Of a stretch of DNA of 64,000 bases, positions 11,710 to 23,566 are shown in pieces. A program made the position numbers and the translations under genes. Under the pieces are notes generated by a model, which searched no databases, was not told where the DNA came from, and worked only from the letters and a program-made list of their open reading frames with translations. How positions within the stretch are numbered: the stretch's first letter is position 1; the number at the start of each line of letters is the position of its first letter. Source of the stretch: Salvator merianae (taxonomy: Eukaryota > Chordata > Lepidosauria > Squamata > Teiidae); the NCBI GenBank assembly GCA_003586115.2, contig QVOM02000023.1, forward strand, positions 6,499,977 through 6,563,976, read 5' to 3'.

Positions 11710-11989
11710 GACCAACTCCATCACCTTGCTGTGGAGGGGCAGGAAACAGGTTGGGCTACTTGGAACAAATTGAAGAGGGATATAGGGGCTTTCCGCACTT
11801 TTCTGCTACCCCATTCCAAGCCGATTGCTAGAACGCCTCGTTTGCTCTCAGAGGAGGAAATTGTCCAAGCCTTCCCTGGGCCGTTCCTACTGTGGACGAC
11901 TTAAGGGTTGGCCAACTGCATCACCTTGCTATGGGGGGGCAGGAAACAGGTTGGGCTGCTTGGAACAAATTGAAGAGGGATATAGGGCC
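11710..11989 (+). repeat. 80-bp segment repeated 200 bp apart
   Basis: About 80 bp starting at 11710 (with CATCACCTTGCT, GGCAGGAAACAGGTTGGGCT and TTGAAGAGGGATATAGGG) recurs from 11910 with a few substitutions. The roughly 120 bp between the copies is not repeated after the second copy. Confidence 0.85.
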
Positions 11990-12238
11990 ATTCCATTCAC
12001 AGCGGCCGGATCCCCCTGCAATGTCTGGACCTGTTCTGGATCCAGTTCAGACTTTGAAATGGTGATCCAGCAAGCCATTCATACTATGCTGGAACAGAAC
12101 AAAGGTATTCCAGCATCCAAAATGTGAAAGGTCCCAATCAACCTTAATCTTCACCAGCCTGGGATTGTCTGCTTAGACAATTCCAGGAAGGTGAGTGAAA
12201 ACCCAGCCCCAGTATGTGTGTGTTGAGAAGAAGTGAAA

Positions 12239-12427
12239 CAGAGGCCCCTTCTGCACTTGGCTTTATTCTGGACTATATCCCAGAATAGGGACTTTGCTAT
12301 CCACACGCTAGTGCAGATTATAGCAGGCCCCAGGTGAGGCCTGCCATAGTTCACAGTAGCATGCAGATGGCAGATCCTTATTCCAAGATAAAATCTGGAA
12401 TAGGGCCAAGTGCAGAAAGGGCCAGAG
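12239..12427. mobile_element. Short inverted-repeat element (MITE-like)
   Basis: Begins CCCCTTCTGCACTTGG near 12245 and ends CCAAGTGCAGAAAGGGCC near 12423, a clear terminal inverted repeat about 185 bp end to end. No target duplication was confirmed. Interior words such as CCAGAATAGGG and TGGAATAGGG are also inverted. Confidence 0.75.
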
Positions 12428-13684
12428 GAGAGCTTGAGGTTGGCTAACAACTATAAATATGAACATTCGCAAAGAACAAGCCATCTTCTCAGCTTAAGTT
12501 TCTCCAAGAATATTGTGTGTAGCTATCTCCTACAATAACAAGGAAAGGAACCATTTAATGATTTAATTATTATTTTTGCATACTTGGGGCAGTTTATTTC
12601 TTCAAGCAACAAAGCACAATGTGAAAATGGGCATGAACAGTGATGAGCAAATATACAATACATCTAGACAAGGTCTAGACTCCAGATTAATCCATCTAGC
12701 ATAACTATACCGCTGGCAAGAGATCTGACAAAAATTTAGTACTGGAACCCTTTTACCAAAATGTAAATTAAACCTAAAGAAGGTCCCAAAAGCAGATTCT
12801 CTTCCAATTTTGACTGATTCCCCCCCCCCCCCAAAAAAAAGATCTTTCAAGCAGATTACTGTTTTGAACATATCTCTCAATTTATATGGAATTTTGTTTC
12901 TGCGGATCTTTGCTAATGGTTCCATTCTGATGATTAGTTGCAAGCCAGTGTGTTTTCGTTGATCTGTACCCTATTTCATTCTGCACAGTGGTTCAGAAAG
13001 GTGGATTCATTTGCATTCCATGAGTTTAAATGCAGCCAGGAAATGAAAATCCATTCATTTGAACTGTTGAAAAATACATATATAAAATACAACATTCATT
13101 TTGCACAGTCCTTCAGTGATCGTGTTGCTGCTTATTTGTTAATTATTTATCATTATGTGTTCATTGCATAGTCCACCTGATGCAAGCATGACAGTAACAT
13201 TTTTGTTCCATTTTTAATCTAAATCCTAATCAAGGATTTAGACATCAACAGGGTATCTTCGAAGAATGTGCCTGTTTCCAAGTAATGCTGCTTTTTGCAG
13301 TTGTGGATTACTTATTTATTGAATAATTTATACGGGTTTATGACTGTAATAAGCTAATAAAAGTGATTCAATAGATTAACTTGATTTATATTGCAGCGTT
13401 GTAACCGAAGCTCTCTGGAGGCTTACAGAGCAAACATTAAAAGCATAGAAGAAAAATCTTTTTAAAAAACAAAAAAAAACAAAAAAACAAAATAATAATG
13501 CAAACCAATAAAATTGAGACAATAAAATAAAGCAATCTTAAATTATCATTATTAGACTGACCTATTCCCCAATAAAAAATGAGAAGCCTGTGCAAAATGG
13601 GCAATTAAACACTGATTAGAATTCTTGGGTGGGATTAGTTTTACTAAATTACTATATTTGTTTTTTCTATCCATCAGATCGGAA

Positions 13685-13860
13685 AAGGTTGTAGCTTAGT
13701 GACAAAACATCTGCTTTGCATGCAGAACATCTCAGGTTCAGTTCCTGGTCTCCCTCTGGATGAAGGTAATTGCAAACCACTTCTATATCATTGCTAAGAA
13801 ACCTGTATGGATGGGTCTGTAAGTGTCACCAGTAACCAGGTTTAACTTGCAGACAGCTTT
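13685..13860 (+). mobile_element. tRNA-derived SINE
   Basis: A-box-like TAGCTTAGTGAC and B-box-like GGTTCAGTTCC at tRNA-like spacing, around CTGCTTTGCATGCAGAA. The body contains GCAAACCACTTCTATATC and GCTAAGAAACC, typical of squamate tRNA-derived SINEs. It is degraded. Confidence 0.8.
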
Positions 13861-14087
13861 ACCTTTACCAGTCTATTTGTATAGCACATTCTTAAGACCA
13901 TAAAGACAAAAAAAGAAGAAGGAAAGACCTATTTAGCCCTCCATGGGACAGGGGGGGTTCCACACTTGCTGTTAGACCGGACCAGCAAATGTACTAGAAA
14001 TCTCCTTTCCAGATGCTGTACAGGACAGAGTGTAAACTAGATCAGGAGCCCCAAAATCCCTCGAAAGTAAAGTGAAAGACTATTCTC

Positions 14088-14374
14088 CAGTTATTGGACG
14101 CCTTTAGTTGCAGCTGCTTCTTCTAAAGGAGGCACAACCTGGTACTGCATTTAGGTGGGCAATTACTTTTCCACCTGATTGATACAACTGTTGGATATCT
14201 TCTTTTTTTTCACTTCACTAAATGAAATGTTCATTTGAAAGGTGTATTCCGTGCCCATTCAGGTTGTCTTTGTCTCATATCAAAATTTGGTTGAAGGTCT
14301 GAAAATTAAATGTGTCAAACATGAAAATATAGAAGAAATCAGGAAGAGGGCAAATACTTTTGCATGGCCCTGCA
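14088..14374 (+). mobile_element. Tc1/mariner transposon, 3' end remnant
   Basis: Contains GGGCAATTACTTTTCCAC, GGTTGTCTTTGTCTCATAT and the end GAAATCAGGAAGAGGGCAAA followed by TACTTTTGCATGGCCCTGC. This is the typical 3' non-coding end of vertebrate Tc1 elements. No transposase ORF is present. Confidence 0.8.
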
Positions 14375-14699
14375 CTTTTAGACATCATTAATTATGGGCT
14401 AGAGATGAAGTATGGATGATGGATAAGAGATGATGCACAGACTTACTGCATCATAGTTTGTTTATATACAAAGAAAGTTTGTTTGTATGCAAACACGTCT
14501 TCTATAACATAGTGTTTCCTTTGACACAATCTGCTAAATGGGAGGGAATTCACATTTCACCAGTAGTGTTAGAGCAAGGCTGCTGGGTTTTGTTTTTTTT
14601 TTATGTTGTGCAAGGAATGATTGATGTCTCCCCCCTTTTGACCTTTGGAGAACATCAGCCAACCCTGATATCTCCATCCAACTACACACTCCCTCTCAC

Positions 14700-14809
14700 C
14701 TTTACTCTTGGAGGGTTCATCCAGTGCTGGATGTCTCGGGACGTCTCATTGGCAGGCAGCAGGATAGGTTCACTGTGATGGTCTGAGCACATAATGGTAC
14801 ACTCAGCAC
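14700..14809 (-). CDS. PAPPA: PAPPA exon 19: middle of SCR5
   Basis: Two bases complete a Gly codon, then 36 codons (phase 1 in, 0 out). AECTIMCSDHHSEPILLP carries the second family-specific Cys and the second canonical Cys of SCR5. An N-E-T glycosylation sequon follows at a place where PAPPA also has one. RDIQHWMNPPRVK leads to the next exon. It is among the more diverged exons, though length and phases fit exactly. Acceptor CTCTTGCAAAG; donor GTAAAG/GTGAGA. Confidence 0.92.
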
Positions 14810-16874
14810 CTTTGCAAGAGAGGAGGAAGATACAGAAAATCTGAAGGTCTGCAAACACATCCATTCAAGTCCCACACCTCGGCACCCAAATGGTTCATCC
14901 ATATGGCTAGGAATAAATGTCCTATGCGCTTCACCGATCATTTTTGCCTAATGTCCCATTTCGTGCTATCCTTATGACATTAATACCTGACTTTACTGCT
15001 TATCTTGGCCATTCCATAGGAGATAGGCTGTCCTACAGATGTGATAACTTACTGCCTCCCTGCAAAAATGATTTGCTCCCATCTTTATTGAGTGCATCTG
15101 CTAAAGTTGATTGATGTTTGTTTTAGGGAATGCCCACAGGTGTCTTACCTCTGAGTAGGGGTGGCTAGTCCATAAGCACTCAGGAATTCAGAAATTGAGT
15201 CCACCTTCTTTTTCTTCTCTATGCATGTTTCCATGCTTGGGTGTTATGTACTATATTAGTGGAATCAATTATCATGTAAGTTCACATAGAACTTCAACCT
15301 TGAAGTACTACACCTGCTATTAGCTCTACTTATCCTTCCTTTTAAATGCCTTATCTTATACCTCTCCAGTTACAATGAACATCACCCATTGCTGGGAATC
15401 AGGGAAGGGCTTGAGAAACAGGGTACACCAGTTGTCCAAGGACATTGGATATAGTTGCCAGATTTAATATCCTGAAGATGGATGAACCAGCTTCAGTTTT
15501 ACCCTTGCTTATAAAATCCAGAGGTTTAGCCTCAGCTTACAAGACCGTAGTCTTTCCTTGCAAGTTTTGTCTTGAGGGTAAAATGAGATAACAACCACTC
15601 AAACTGTTCTGGAAAAACAGAAGGTACGTTTGGAACCAAACAGCACCTTGCAGGGTACGGCAGTTATGAATGATTTCCATTACATTTCTTCTCTCCTATT
15701 CATCCAATCCCCATAAAAATGAACCTGGGGACCAACATCCTCTCTTTCTGAAATATAAAGGTGGCGGGGGAGGGGGGGATAATCTTTGCAGGTTGCTGCA
15801 ACTCTTGCTAAAGGTCACCCTGTCTCCAGGGGTAAAACACATTGTCAGGCAAAAGGATGCTGCTACCGTCTCACCGCTTGCCAGCGGAGCAATTTACACT
15901 CCAAGAGAGGAGCAGGCCAGAATTGTTTTGATATACGATCCATAATTGGCATCGTTACAGAGCGATGAGCTCATCCAGGTCGGGTTCCTCTCCCTCTTGG
16001 GATGGGTGCGAAGCAATTCTCAGTGCCTCACAACAGTTAGCCTATAATGAGGGATTAGCTCAAGGGAGGCGTGTTTCCCCAGGAGTTCAAAAGGACAACC
16101 AAAGAGAGAAAAAGAGAAAGTGCGAATGGGCGGAGGGAACAGATCTGGTGAGGACCTCATCGTGCAGGGCATCGCTGACAATTTGGTCATCCAGAATCAT
16201 TTCTTTACCATAATGCTTTTGCAGAATGGCCACAGAGAAAACTGTGGCTGGCCCGGAAGGGCGAGCAAAATAGTTACCCTGCTACACCTAGGGGCTTAGA
16301 GCTTGAATCCACTTTCCCTTTCTCCTCCCTCTGCATTTCAAATCAGGGCTGGCTCAGGCGTGCAGAATTAATTATGTTCAGTGAGGCCAATTTTCATGTA
16401 GACTTGAATAAAAATGGCAGCCTTGCATTCTCCCTAAGCCCTTATAGCTGCTTTGCCCGCCAGTATGAGCCACCATTGCTCATAGCGAACAGAATTAAAG
16501 CTGGTGGTTCTGTGTTAGCTTTGCATGCAGAAAAAAAAAAAAAAAACGGCTTTCAACCTTTGGCAACTAAAGGTACAGCTGAGAAAGTCTTCTGTCTGGA
16601 TCTTTGAAGAGTCGTTGCCAAAGAGCATTGATTAAAGGTGGAAAACGTTCAGGCTTCTAGCTGTTATTGGTCTCAAACTCCACTCATGCCTGACCATTGG
16701 TTGGATCGCCAGGACCTGACTGGTCGTGACATCAAATAGCATCTATGAGACCTGCGGGTTCCCCACCTAATTAATATAATCTAAATGAAGCTGCTTTGTA
16801 ACAAGTTAAATCATTCATCTAACTGCCTTGGTAGTGCTTAGTCTTAGCTAGAAAGGCTAATCTTTGACTTGACG

Positions 16875-17395
16875 TAGGGCCTGTTCGCACTTACAATGGT
16901 ATAATAGTATAACTAGCACAGTTCGGGCCAGTAGAGTTCGAGTACAGAGCGGGGTCTTCGCACCTCTCAGCGCTGAAACACTCCCGAAGCAGACCAGCAC
17001 TGGACAAAGTGCAAAAGGGAGTACACCAGTTTAGTGTCTGTGTTCAAACCCAGAGGGTCTGTGTTCGAACCTGTGTCCAAAAAGCCACCAGAATCCAGAC
17101 CCCAAGGTCCGAACCGGGGTGCGAACCACCAGACTGTTCCTGCGTGCCTCCACAGGTGCCGCCCTGCCGCCATTTTGAAACCGGAAATAGTGCGAACGCA
17201 CCTTCCCTGATCCTCATTTGATCGCACAGGTTGGGTTGGAGACTACAATTTAGTTGACCGCAGCTGGTTGGATTCAGGTAAGCATCAGGTGGGCTTCGGT
17301 AGATTTCGGGTCAGCTGGGGCTGTTCGCAAGTGCGAATCCTGCATTCTAGCATGCGTCCTGAAATGTACCACTCACTAAGTGCGAACAGGCCCAT
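16875..17395. mobile_element. Inverted-repeat DNA element, about 520 bp
   Basis: Ends are TAGGGCCTGTTCGCACTTA and TAAGTGCGAACAGGCCC. The interior is GC-richer than its surroundings and has multiple GTTCG / GTGCGAAC words. No target duplication or transposase was found. Probably a non-autonomous hAT-type element. Confidence 0.75.
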
Positions 17396-17649
17396 TGTCT
17401 TGCTGACTAAAGCTTTGATAAGGTAGATCTTTGGGACAGATAAGGGTTGCCATCTAACCATGCCTGAAAAGTTACAGTTTCCACTTTGTAGAGATCCCTG
17501 TTCTAAGCTGGAGTAAGGCAGTTCCTAAAGTCAATATGAGATCTTGAAGAGATTTTTGCCTGTGCTTGTGAAGGAGAAAGTGGCAGCTGGAGGAGTGGGG
17601 GTATGATTGAAAAGAGTAGATGCTGGGGGACCATGCTTGAAGACAGAGT

Positions 17650-18060
17650 ATAAAGAGGTACAATGTTGTTCCTAATGTTTGTTGGAAAAGTGGTAAAAAA
17701 AAAAGAGGGATCTTTGTATCGCATGTGGTGGCCCTGTTCTAAAGCAAAAAAGTTTTGGAGTGAAATATATTTGCTTATACTAAATTTTTTGAAAGTTCTG
17801 AAGCAATGGATGCCAGAAATGGTTTTATTGGCCCTGATTTTGTTGTTGTTCTTAAACACCCTGTGGAAATATAATGTAGTATTGCAATATGTGATTACTT
17901 CAGTAAGAATTTTGTACGCTCAAGAATTTTGCATGCTCAGGTCTAGAAACTATAATACCAATTATTAAGGACTGAAATATCAAAATGGTAGCGTTGACAG
18001 AGATAGATAAACTGATGTTCTTGTTGCAAGATAAGACAGTGACATCCTATTTTGCTTTCC
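17650..18060 (+). mobile_element. L1 ORF2 C-terminal remnant
   Basis: In frame 17663-17968, YRMWWPCSKAKKFWSEIYLL and RILYAQEF resemble the C-terminal part of L1 ORF2. After a stop, sequence coding for MVALTEIDKL-like and LLQDKT-like residues continues the similarity. Broken and non-functional. Confidence 0.75.
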
Positions 18061-18149
18061 AGCTCAGGGCAACCCCTTGATGTTTTCTATTCTGGTGATT
18101 ACAACCAAGTTAAATATTTCAGGTTTCGCTAGTAGACTCATGTAGGTAC

Positions 18150-18297
18150 CTATATTGTATCCATCCGGACACTGCAGTTTCAATCCTCCATTCAGCTGGC
18201 CAGGAAGAGAACAATGACCTTGCATCTCCAGGCAGAGGTGGAAGGTACCACTCCAAGTGCCGTCTTTCCGGCAGTGAATGATGTTGTTCTCACGGCC
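18150..18297 (-). CDS. PAPPA: PAPPA exon 18: end of SCR4 and start of SCR5
   Basis: 49 codons plus one base (phase 0 in, 1 out). NIIHCRKDGTWSGTFHLC closes SCR4 with the conserved Cys-Trp-Cys order. EMQGHCSLPGQLN opens SCR5, followed by LKLQCPDGY. The linker residues at the start (GRE) differ from the human form as I recall it, but the CRKDGTW and LKLQCPDGY blocks agree. Acceptor CTTTTACCAG; donor ATATAG/GTACCT, with T rather than the usual purine-rich donor sequence at +5 and +6. Confidence 0.93.
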
Positions 18298-19886
18298 CTG
18301 GTAAAAGGAAGCAGAAGAAAACTATCCAGAAATAGGAACACCATATTTCAGCAAGGCGCTCAACCTGTGGTTCACCAGATGTTCCTGAATGACAACTTCC
18401 AAGTCCATCTCCCAGAATTCCATGCCCACCCATCTGGTTTAGAAGATCCCAGTTTTATGCCACGTATATGAAAAGCTTACGGCTTCCTTGACCCGACATC
18501 CTCTCCTCTCACCAGGTGTAATGGTGCAATATTCAGAAGGGAGTCTAGGAAGTAAAGCTGAGGTTGCAAATTAAGCGGCTTTTGCTTTCGGCGATGGCAA
18601 TCGAGCAAAGAGGATTTACTAATAAACTTCAGGGACAGAAATGTAGAGGTGGGTATTGGTGCTGCCAAATTGGGGGATGGTGCAAAAGCTTGGAGAAGTT
18701 TCTCTTTGAGACAACCACCACCGTGACTGGGGTCACAGCAGCGAATGGGTAAGGACGTTGGAAACTGAAGCATTAAAAAGGAAAAGGAGGGACTTATCCC
18801 AAGATCTGAGCATGTGTCGGAATGTATACATGTGTGTTTACGCAAGGTTAGAAGGACAGACAGAAATGAATCGGTATTGGTCTGGAACAGACAGTGTCTC
18901 TGCCTTTGTGATACGGATGGAACCCACAGTGCTTAGTCCAGAACAGACTGGAGCAGAAGAGTTAAACCACTCCAAGCAAGGTAAGTGTAGAAGCAACCTA
19001 TATTTCACTAGCTGCACTATGATGTTACGGGTGTTTTGCTACATCTTCACTGAATTTGTGTTTATTCAGCATGTACTTTACAGGGCGTCTTTCATCTGTG
19101 CAATGGTCAGTCCTGGTCCTGCTTAGCTGTGAGGCAAGCTGCTGGCTTTGAGTGTTTCCAAGCCAAACTTTGAGATTTGGGGCTATCATAGAGCACTTGG
19201 GCTGTTCCATAGCGAGCAGATTGGCACGAACCCTGCCCTGTATGGAAACGAGACGACCCAGTCACCTAACGTGTATATCAAGGGTACAAAAAATAAGGAA
19301 CCACAGATCAGGACAGCCTTCTGCATTATTGGGGAAGCAAGCATGCAGAATGTACTTCAGTTTCCAGGTCAAGGGCAAATTGATTCAAATCCCAACCCAC
19401 CCTACAAAATTTCAATTACTTGGAACTTGCCAGGGAATTCTACTCCTGTCCAAATTTGGTAACAACACACGTACATGTACAGCACCACCCCCCTTTAACT
19501 CCCCAATCCATATATTACAAAGCAATGATATTAGGAGGAGAAATCCATTTAAAACCCTGGAATAATAAATTCCCGTCAGCAGAACAGCCCATTAAATCGA
19601 AGCCATTATCGTTTTTAAGGGTCGCCACCCTCGCAAGGTCCACCAAAGTCTGTGGAGCTGTAACACGGCTCCTTCTGCCAAAATGAGGACTATTAAGGTC
19701 CCCTGATGATTTAATCCTCATTTTGAGCCGGGGGGAAAAAACAACCTGGACTCCAGTGAGAATGAAGTGCCGCTGTGTGTGCCAAAGTACATATCATATA
19801 AAGTTAACTACTGCATGATATACATGCCTATGGGATGGGAACTGCCTCACAGCCAAGTTGATATTTCCCCTATATAAAAGCAGGGA

Positions 19887-19892
19887 GAAAAA

Positions 19893-19926
<34 letters not shown>

Positions 19927-20254
19927 GCGAGAAAGAGAGAGAGAGAGAAAGAAAGAGAGAGAAAGAAAGAAAGAGAGAGAAAGAGAGAGAGAGAGAGAGA
20001 NNNNNNNNNNNNNNNNNNNNNNNNNNNNNNNNNNNNNNNNNNNNNNNNNNNNNNNNNNNNNNNNNNNNNNNNNNNNNNNNNNNNNNNNNNNNNNNNNNNN
20101 NNNNNNNNNNNNNNNNNNNNNNNNNNNNNNNNNNNNNNNNNNNNNNNNNNNNNNNNNAAAGGAAAAGAAAGAAAGAAAGAGAGAAAAAAGAGAAAGAAAG
20201 AGAAAGAGAAAGAAAGAAAGAAGGAAGGAAGGAAGGAAGGAAGGAAGGAAGGAA

Positions 20255-20303
<49 letters not shown>

Positions 20304-20332
20304 GAAGGAAGGAAGGAAGGAAGGAAGAAAAA
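19887..20332 (+). repeat. Purine-strand tract (AAAG/AAGG/AG)n with gap
   Basis: Almost pure A/G on the plus strand: AAAG units, AG runs, a gap, then AAGG (20220-20258), AAAG (20258-20300) and AAGG again. On the transcribed strand it is pyrimidine, downstream of exon 17. Confidence 0.97.
20001..20157. other. Assembly gap (157 N)
   Basis: Run of N inside the simple repeat; true length unknown. Confidence 1.
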
Positions 20333-20889
20333 GATTCTTTTCCCTCTCATGAATCAAATCAAAACTCTGCTTCTGTTTTTATGTGTCTGTGTGCTGATGT
20401 AAGGGTCAGGGAAATACCCAGACAACCTGTCTTACACCAGGCTTTGGTGTATATATTTGCCTTCATACCTTTGAACATGGACTATAAGTGCAATAAGTAA
20501 ATCGGTCTACTTAGTTTCCAACTCTGGATTCCAACTCTGATTTCTGCTCCCCATTGGCTTGTTGGTTGGGGGAGGTGTCCACCAGAAGTCTGCACCATCT
20601 AGGCTTCACTTCGAAGAATGGACCTCCCGTAACGGCCAAGAAGAACGTCTATGACGGTGTGTGTGCATGTGCGGAAGGGCAGAATTCTTATTAACAGCTT
20701 CTCTTTGATCAGCCTGTGGTTTGGGGAGATCAAAGAGAGTTGCTTCCTGCACAGAGCTGGCAGGATACCCTGGGATAGCAGAAATCATATGGGAATGTAA
20801 CAGGGAACCATATATGATCTCGGGAAGATGGCAACTGGTAAGGGCCTCCAGAAACCAGCACTGTTCAGATTAAACCGGACGGGACTCAC

Positions 20890-21061
20890 GGCTTCGGTGC
20901 CATCCTCTTCACATTCAATCTTGCACTCGCTGTTGAACTGGAACCCATTGGTGCACTGGTAGAGACCATGGAACATGGAGGGCGGCGGTTCGCAGGTGAC
21001 AGGGATGCAGGCTCCCTCCAGCCAGGTGCCATCTTGGGCACACTGGATCTTAAAGGTCCTC
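20890..21061 (-). CDS. PAPPA: PAPPA exon 17: end of SCR3 and first half of SCR4
   Basis: One base plus 57 codons (phase 2 in, 0 out). RTFKIQCAQDGTWLEGAC closes SCR3; VTCEPPPSMFHGLYQC and FQFNSECKIEC form the first half of SCR4, with the extra Cys pair intact. The tail EEDGTEA is more variable than the rest in this family. Acceptor GGATGATAG; donor GCC/GTGAGT. At 172 nt the exon cannot be skipped without a frameshift. Long purine and pyrimidine tracts of opposite polarity lie about 560 bp downstream and 650 bp upstream in the flanking introns. Confidence 0.95.
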
Positions 21062-21717
21062 CTATCATCCACGGGTGGGAAGAAGAGGAAGAAAGGAAGA
21101 AAAAACACACACACAAGAAAAAGGCTGTTTCTCTAACAAGTAGCCATATTTTTCCAAGCTGATTCTGTGACAGATATTTGCACCTCTAACACTTATGGAC
21201 TGAGGCTGTGGATTTATGTCATGCGGTCTCCTTGTGAAAACAATGAGTGTTTGAAAAGGCTGAGGGACAGTCCTATGGGGTGGATTTTTTTTTAATTTTC
21301 CTGCCCCCACCCCCCCTCGGCCTTTGAAAAACTTTTAACGGGAGTCTCCTGGACCTTGCGGCCTGTGGCTATTTTTGAAGTGAGTTTCTTTCTTTCTCTC
21401 TTTTTTTCTCTTTTTCCCACCGAGTCATAAAAAAAGTAGGATACCAGTAAACTTTTCCCACCAAGGTTCAAAAGGGACTCCCCAGGATGAATATCAAAGA
21501 GGGTATTTCCAAAAGCAACTCTGCTTAGCTCAAGAGCGGGCTGGTGAATACGAGAGCTTATATTGATGCAGAATGAGCGAACTTAATAGCCAGTTTCTTC
21601 AAGAAAAAGGAGGGACCAAATTGCCCCTGAGATCTGACCCATTAAATACCATTCTTATGCAAACTTCATGGAAAGGAATATAGGGTGGTGTGGGGTAGAA
21701 GAGGATCCTGGGTGCAG

Positions 21718-21787
<70 letters not shown>

Positions 21788-21942
21788 TTCCTTCCTTCCT
21801 TCCTTCCTTCCTTCCTTCCTTCCTCTTTCTTTCTTTCTCTTTCTCTTTCTTTCTCTTTTTTCTCTCTTTCTTTCTTTCTTTTTCTTTCTTTCTTTCCTTC
21901 CTTCCTTCCTTCCCTCCCCCCCTTTCTTTTTTCCTTCCTTCT

Positions 21943-22032
<90 letters not shown>

Positions 22033-22117
22033 TTCCTTCCTTCCTTCCTTCCTTCCTTCCTTCCTTCCTGTCTTCCTTCCTTCCTCCCTCCCTCCCTCCC
22101 TTTCTTTCTTTCTTTCG
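21718..22117 (+). repeat. Pyrimidine-strand tract (CTTT/CCTT/CT)n
   Basis: About 400 bp of almost pure C/T: CTTT to 21785, CCTT to 21823, mixed, CTTT again near 21950-21990, CT 21990-22030, then CCTT and CCCT. It is purine on the transcribed strand, upstream of exon 17, opposite in polarity to 19887-20332. Confidence 0.97.
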
Positions 22118-22550
22118 TTCGTAGTGTTTATACATGTGTGTATGTGTGGGATTGCAGGGCTTGTGGCTCTTGGGTTAAAATCACTAGAATACAGGAGACC
22201 CTTCCTAGATGACTTCAAAGATATTTTTCTTCTCCTTTCGCTACAGGCAATGATAGGTTTCTCATTCCCAACCTCCTGTGCAATGCTGCTTTCCTCCATT
22301 ATTGCATCGGATGGAAGAGGATAATTTGGGTCTTGGTTGTACCTAAGAACAATCCTGCAGGATAAGCCTGGTGGCTCATCAAGGCCTCACCACAGGGACT
22401 AATTCGACGTTTATGAAAACCTGGAGTGGGATCATGAGTGGCTCAAATATCCGGAAATTGCCATGGGGCAGAGAAAAGGCACAAAGCCCTGCCTTTATCC
22501 TGTGCCAATCTGCTGACCTCTGTTGTGCTGGTATGGGGAAACCTTGGCAT

Positions 22551-22645
22551 TCTTCTTCTTCTTCTTCTCCTTCTTCTCCTCCTCCTCCTCCTCCTCCTTC
22601 TCCTCCTCCTTCTTATTCTCCTCCTCCTCCTTCTTCTTTTTTTTA
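22551..22645 (+). repeat. (CTT/CCT)n trinucleotide tract
   Basis: Mixed CTT and CCT units ending in T8A6. Possibly the tail of a degraded retroposon, as at 9848. Confidence 0.93.
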
Positions 22646-23566
22646 AAAAAACTGATGTTTCCCTGTGCCCTGTGCAGAGACCATAAGAATCTCAGGACAG
22701 GGGCAGTCTATCTGACTTGAGCTGCCAACTGTGGTAAATAGCTAAAAATGCAACATGTCTATGTAAGAAATGACTGTGGGTGGATTTTTGAAATGTTTTG
22801 TCACTGGAATGACGAAAACAGTCCCACCAGTTTTGCTATGCAAGATGCTATCACTGTGGAGGTATCAGCGATCCTCCGTGTACTCTGTTCCTCTGAGGAA
22901 GGGACATCAAGGTGGTTTGTCAGGAATATGGGTGTTCCACAAAGGTCTGCTGTCTGGACATGCACCTTTTGCCTACCAAGGCAGGCTGGAGTTTGGAGAG
23001 CTCTTCCAGCTAACAAGGGAACATTTGGGATGAGTAAAAACACATACAGAAAAGAGTCAAGATAGCAGCTGGAGTGCAGGAAGCCATTTTGGAAGGAAAC
23101 AGACAATGCCTATTCATCTCTCAGTCATCACCTTTGCTTTTTATAAGCCAGGTCTTGACCCAACAAGCACCAGCACTGGAGATCATCCAGCAACAATTTT
23201 GTAGCATGTGAAAATTTTGGGCAGGGCATGCTTGCAACCTTCTCCAGGGGAAGGAAAGCCCAAGAAAGTTTTGCAAATGTCAGGGGAACTTTCAGCAGAC
23301 TATTAGCTTATGGACTTCTGCTGGAACCTTGCAGCTTTAAAACAATTCCCACGACTGCCTCAGTGCCTTTAATACTTTCTGCCCTTCTCCTCATCCTTCA
23401 TCCCTCCAAATGCAAATCCAGAATCTCTTGGAGATATGGAACAACAAAGGTGGGGAACCTTTATTATCAAGGATATTTGCCGAACATTGAACTCAATGGA
23501 ATCTTCCTATAACTTTCTCCTCATTTGTAGTCCTTCACTCTCAAGATCTACAGAGGTTGAGTCTTT

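Larger units (their letters stand above)
5772..14699 (-). other. PAPPA intron 19, repeat-rich
   Basis: Holds an L1 ORF2 5' fragment, a complete 342-bp MITE at 7875-8216, a SINE-like fragment near 8.5 kb, a CTTG/TTTG repeat near 9176-9212 and a (GAG)n tract joined to a retroposon 3' end (9.85-10.14 kb). Further on are an 80-bp duplication at 11.7-12.0 kb, an inverted-repeat element at 12.24 kb, a tRNA-derived SINE at 13.7 kb and a Tc1 3' end at 14.1-14.37 kb. Between these I see only AT-rich unannotated sequence. Confidence 0.7.
14810..18149 (-). other. PAPPA intron 18
   Basis: Holds an inverted-repeat element at 16875-17395 and an L1 ORF2 3' fragment at 17.65-18.06 kb. The stretch 14.8-16.85 kb has no recognised repeat; 16340-16620 looks unique and is a candidate conserved element. 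Confidence 0.6.
18298..20889 (-). other. PAPPA intron 17
   Basis: Dominated by the purine-strand simple repeat and assembly gap at 19887-20332. The rest (18.3-19.88 and 20.33-20.89 kb) shows no repeat or gene I can name. Confidence 0.6.

Noticed and set aside
16875..17395. 8-bp target duplication for the 520-bp inverted-repeat element
   Set aside because: The flanking bases (ACTTGACG and ATTGTCTT or nearby) do not match at any register tried. The same negative result was found at 12239, 28894 and 50105.
19794..22324. Long open frames of S/F/L or K/E/R repeats
   Set aside because: They are translations of the simple repeats (and of N), not proteins. The same holds for the frames at 58272-58738 and 9771-10085.
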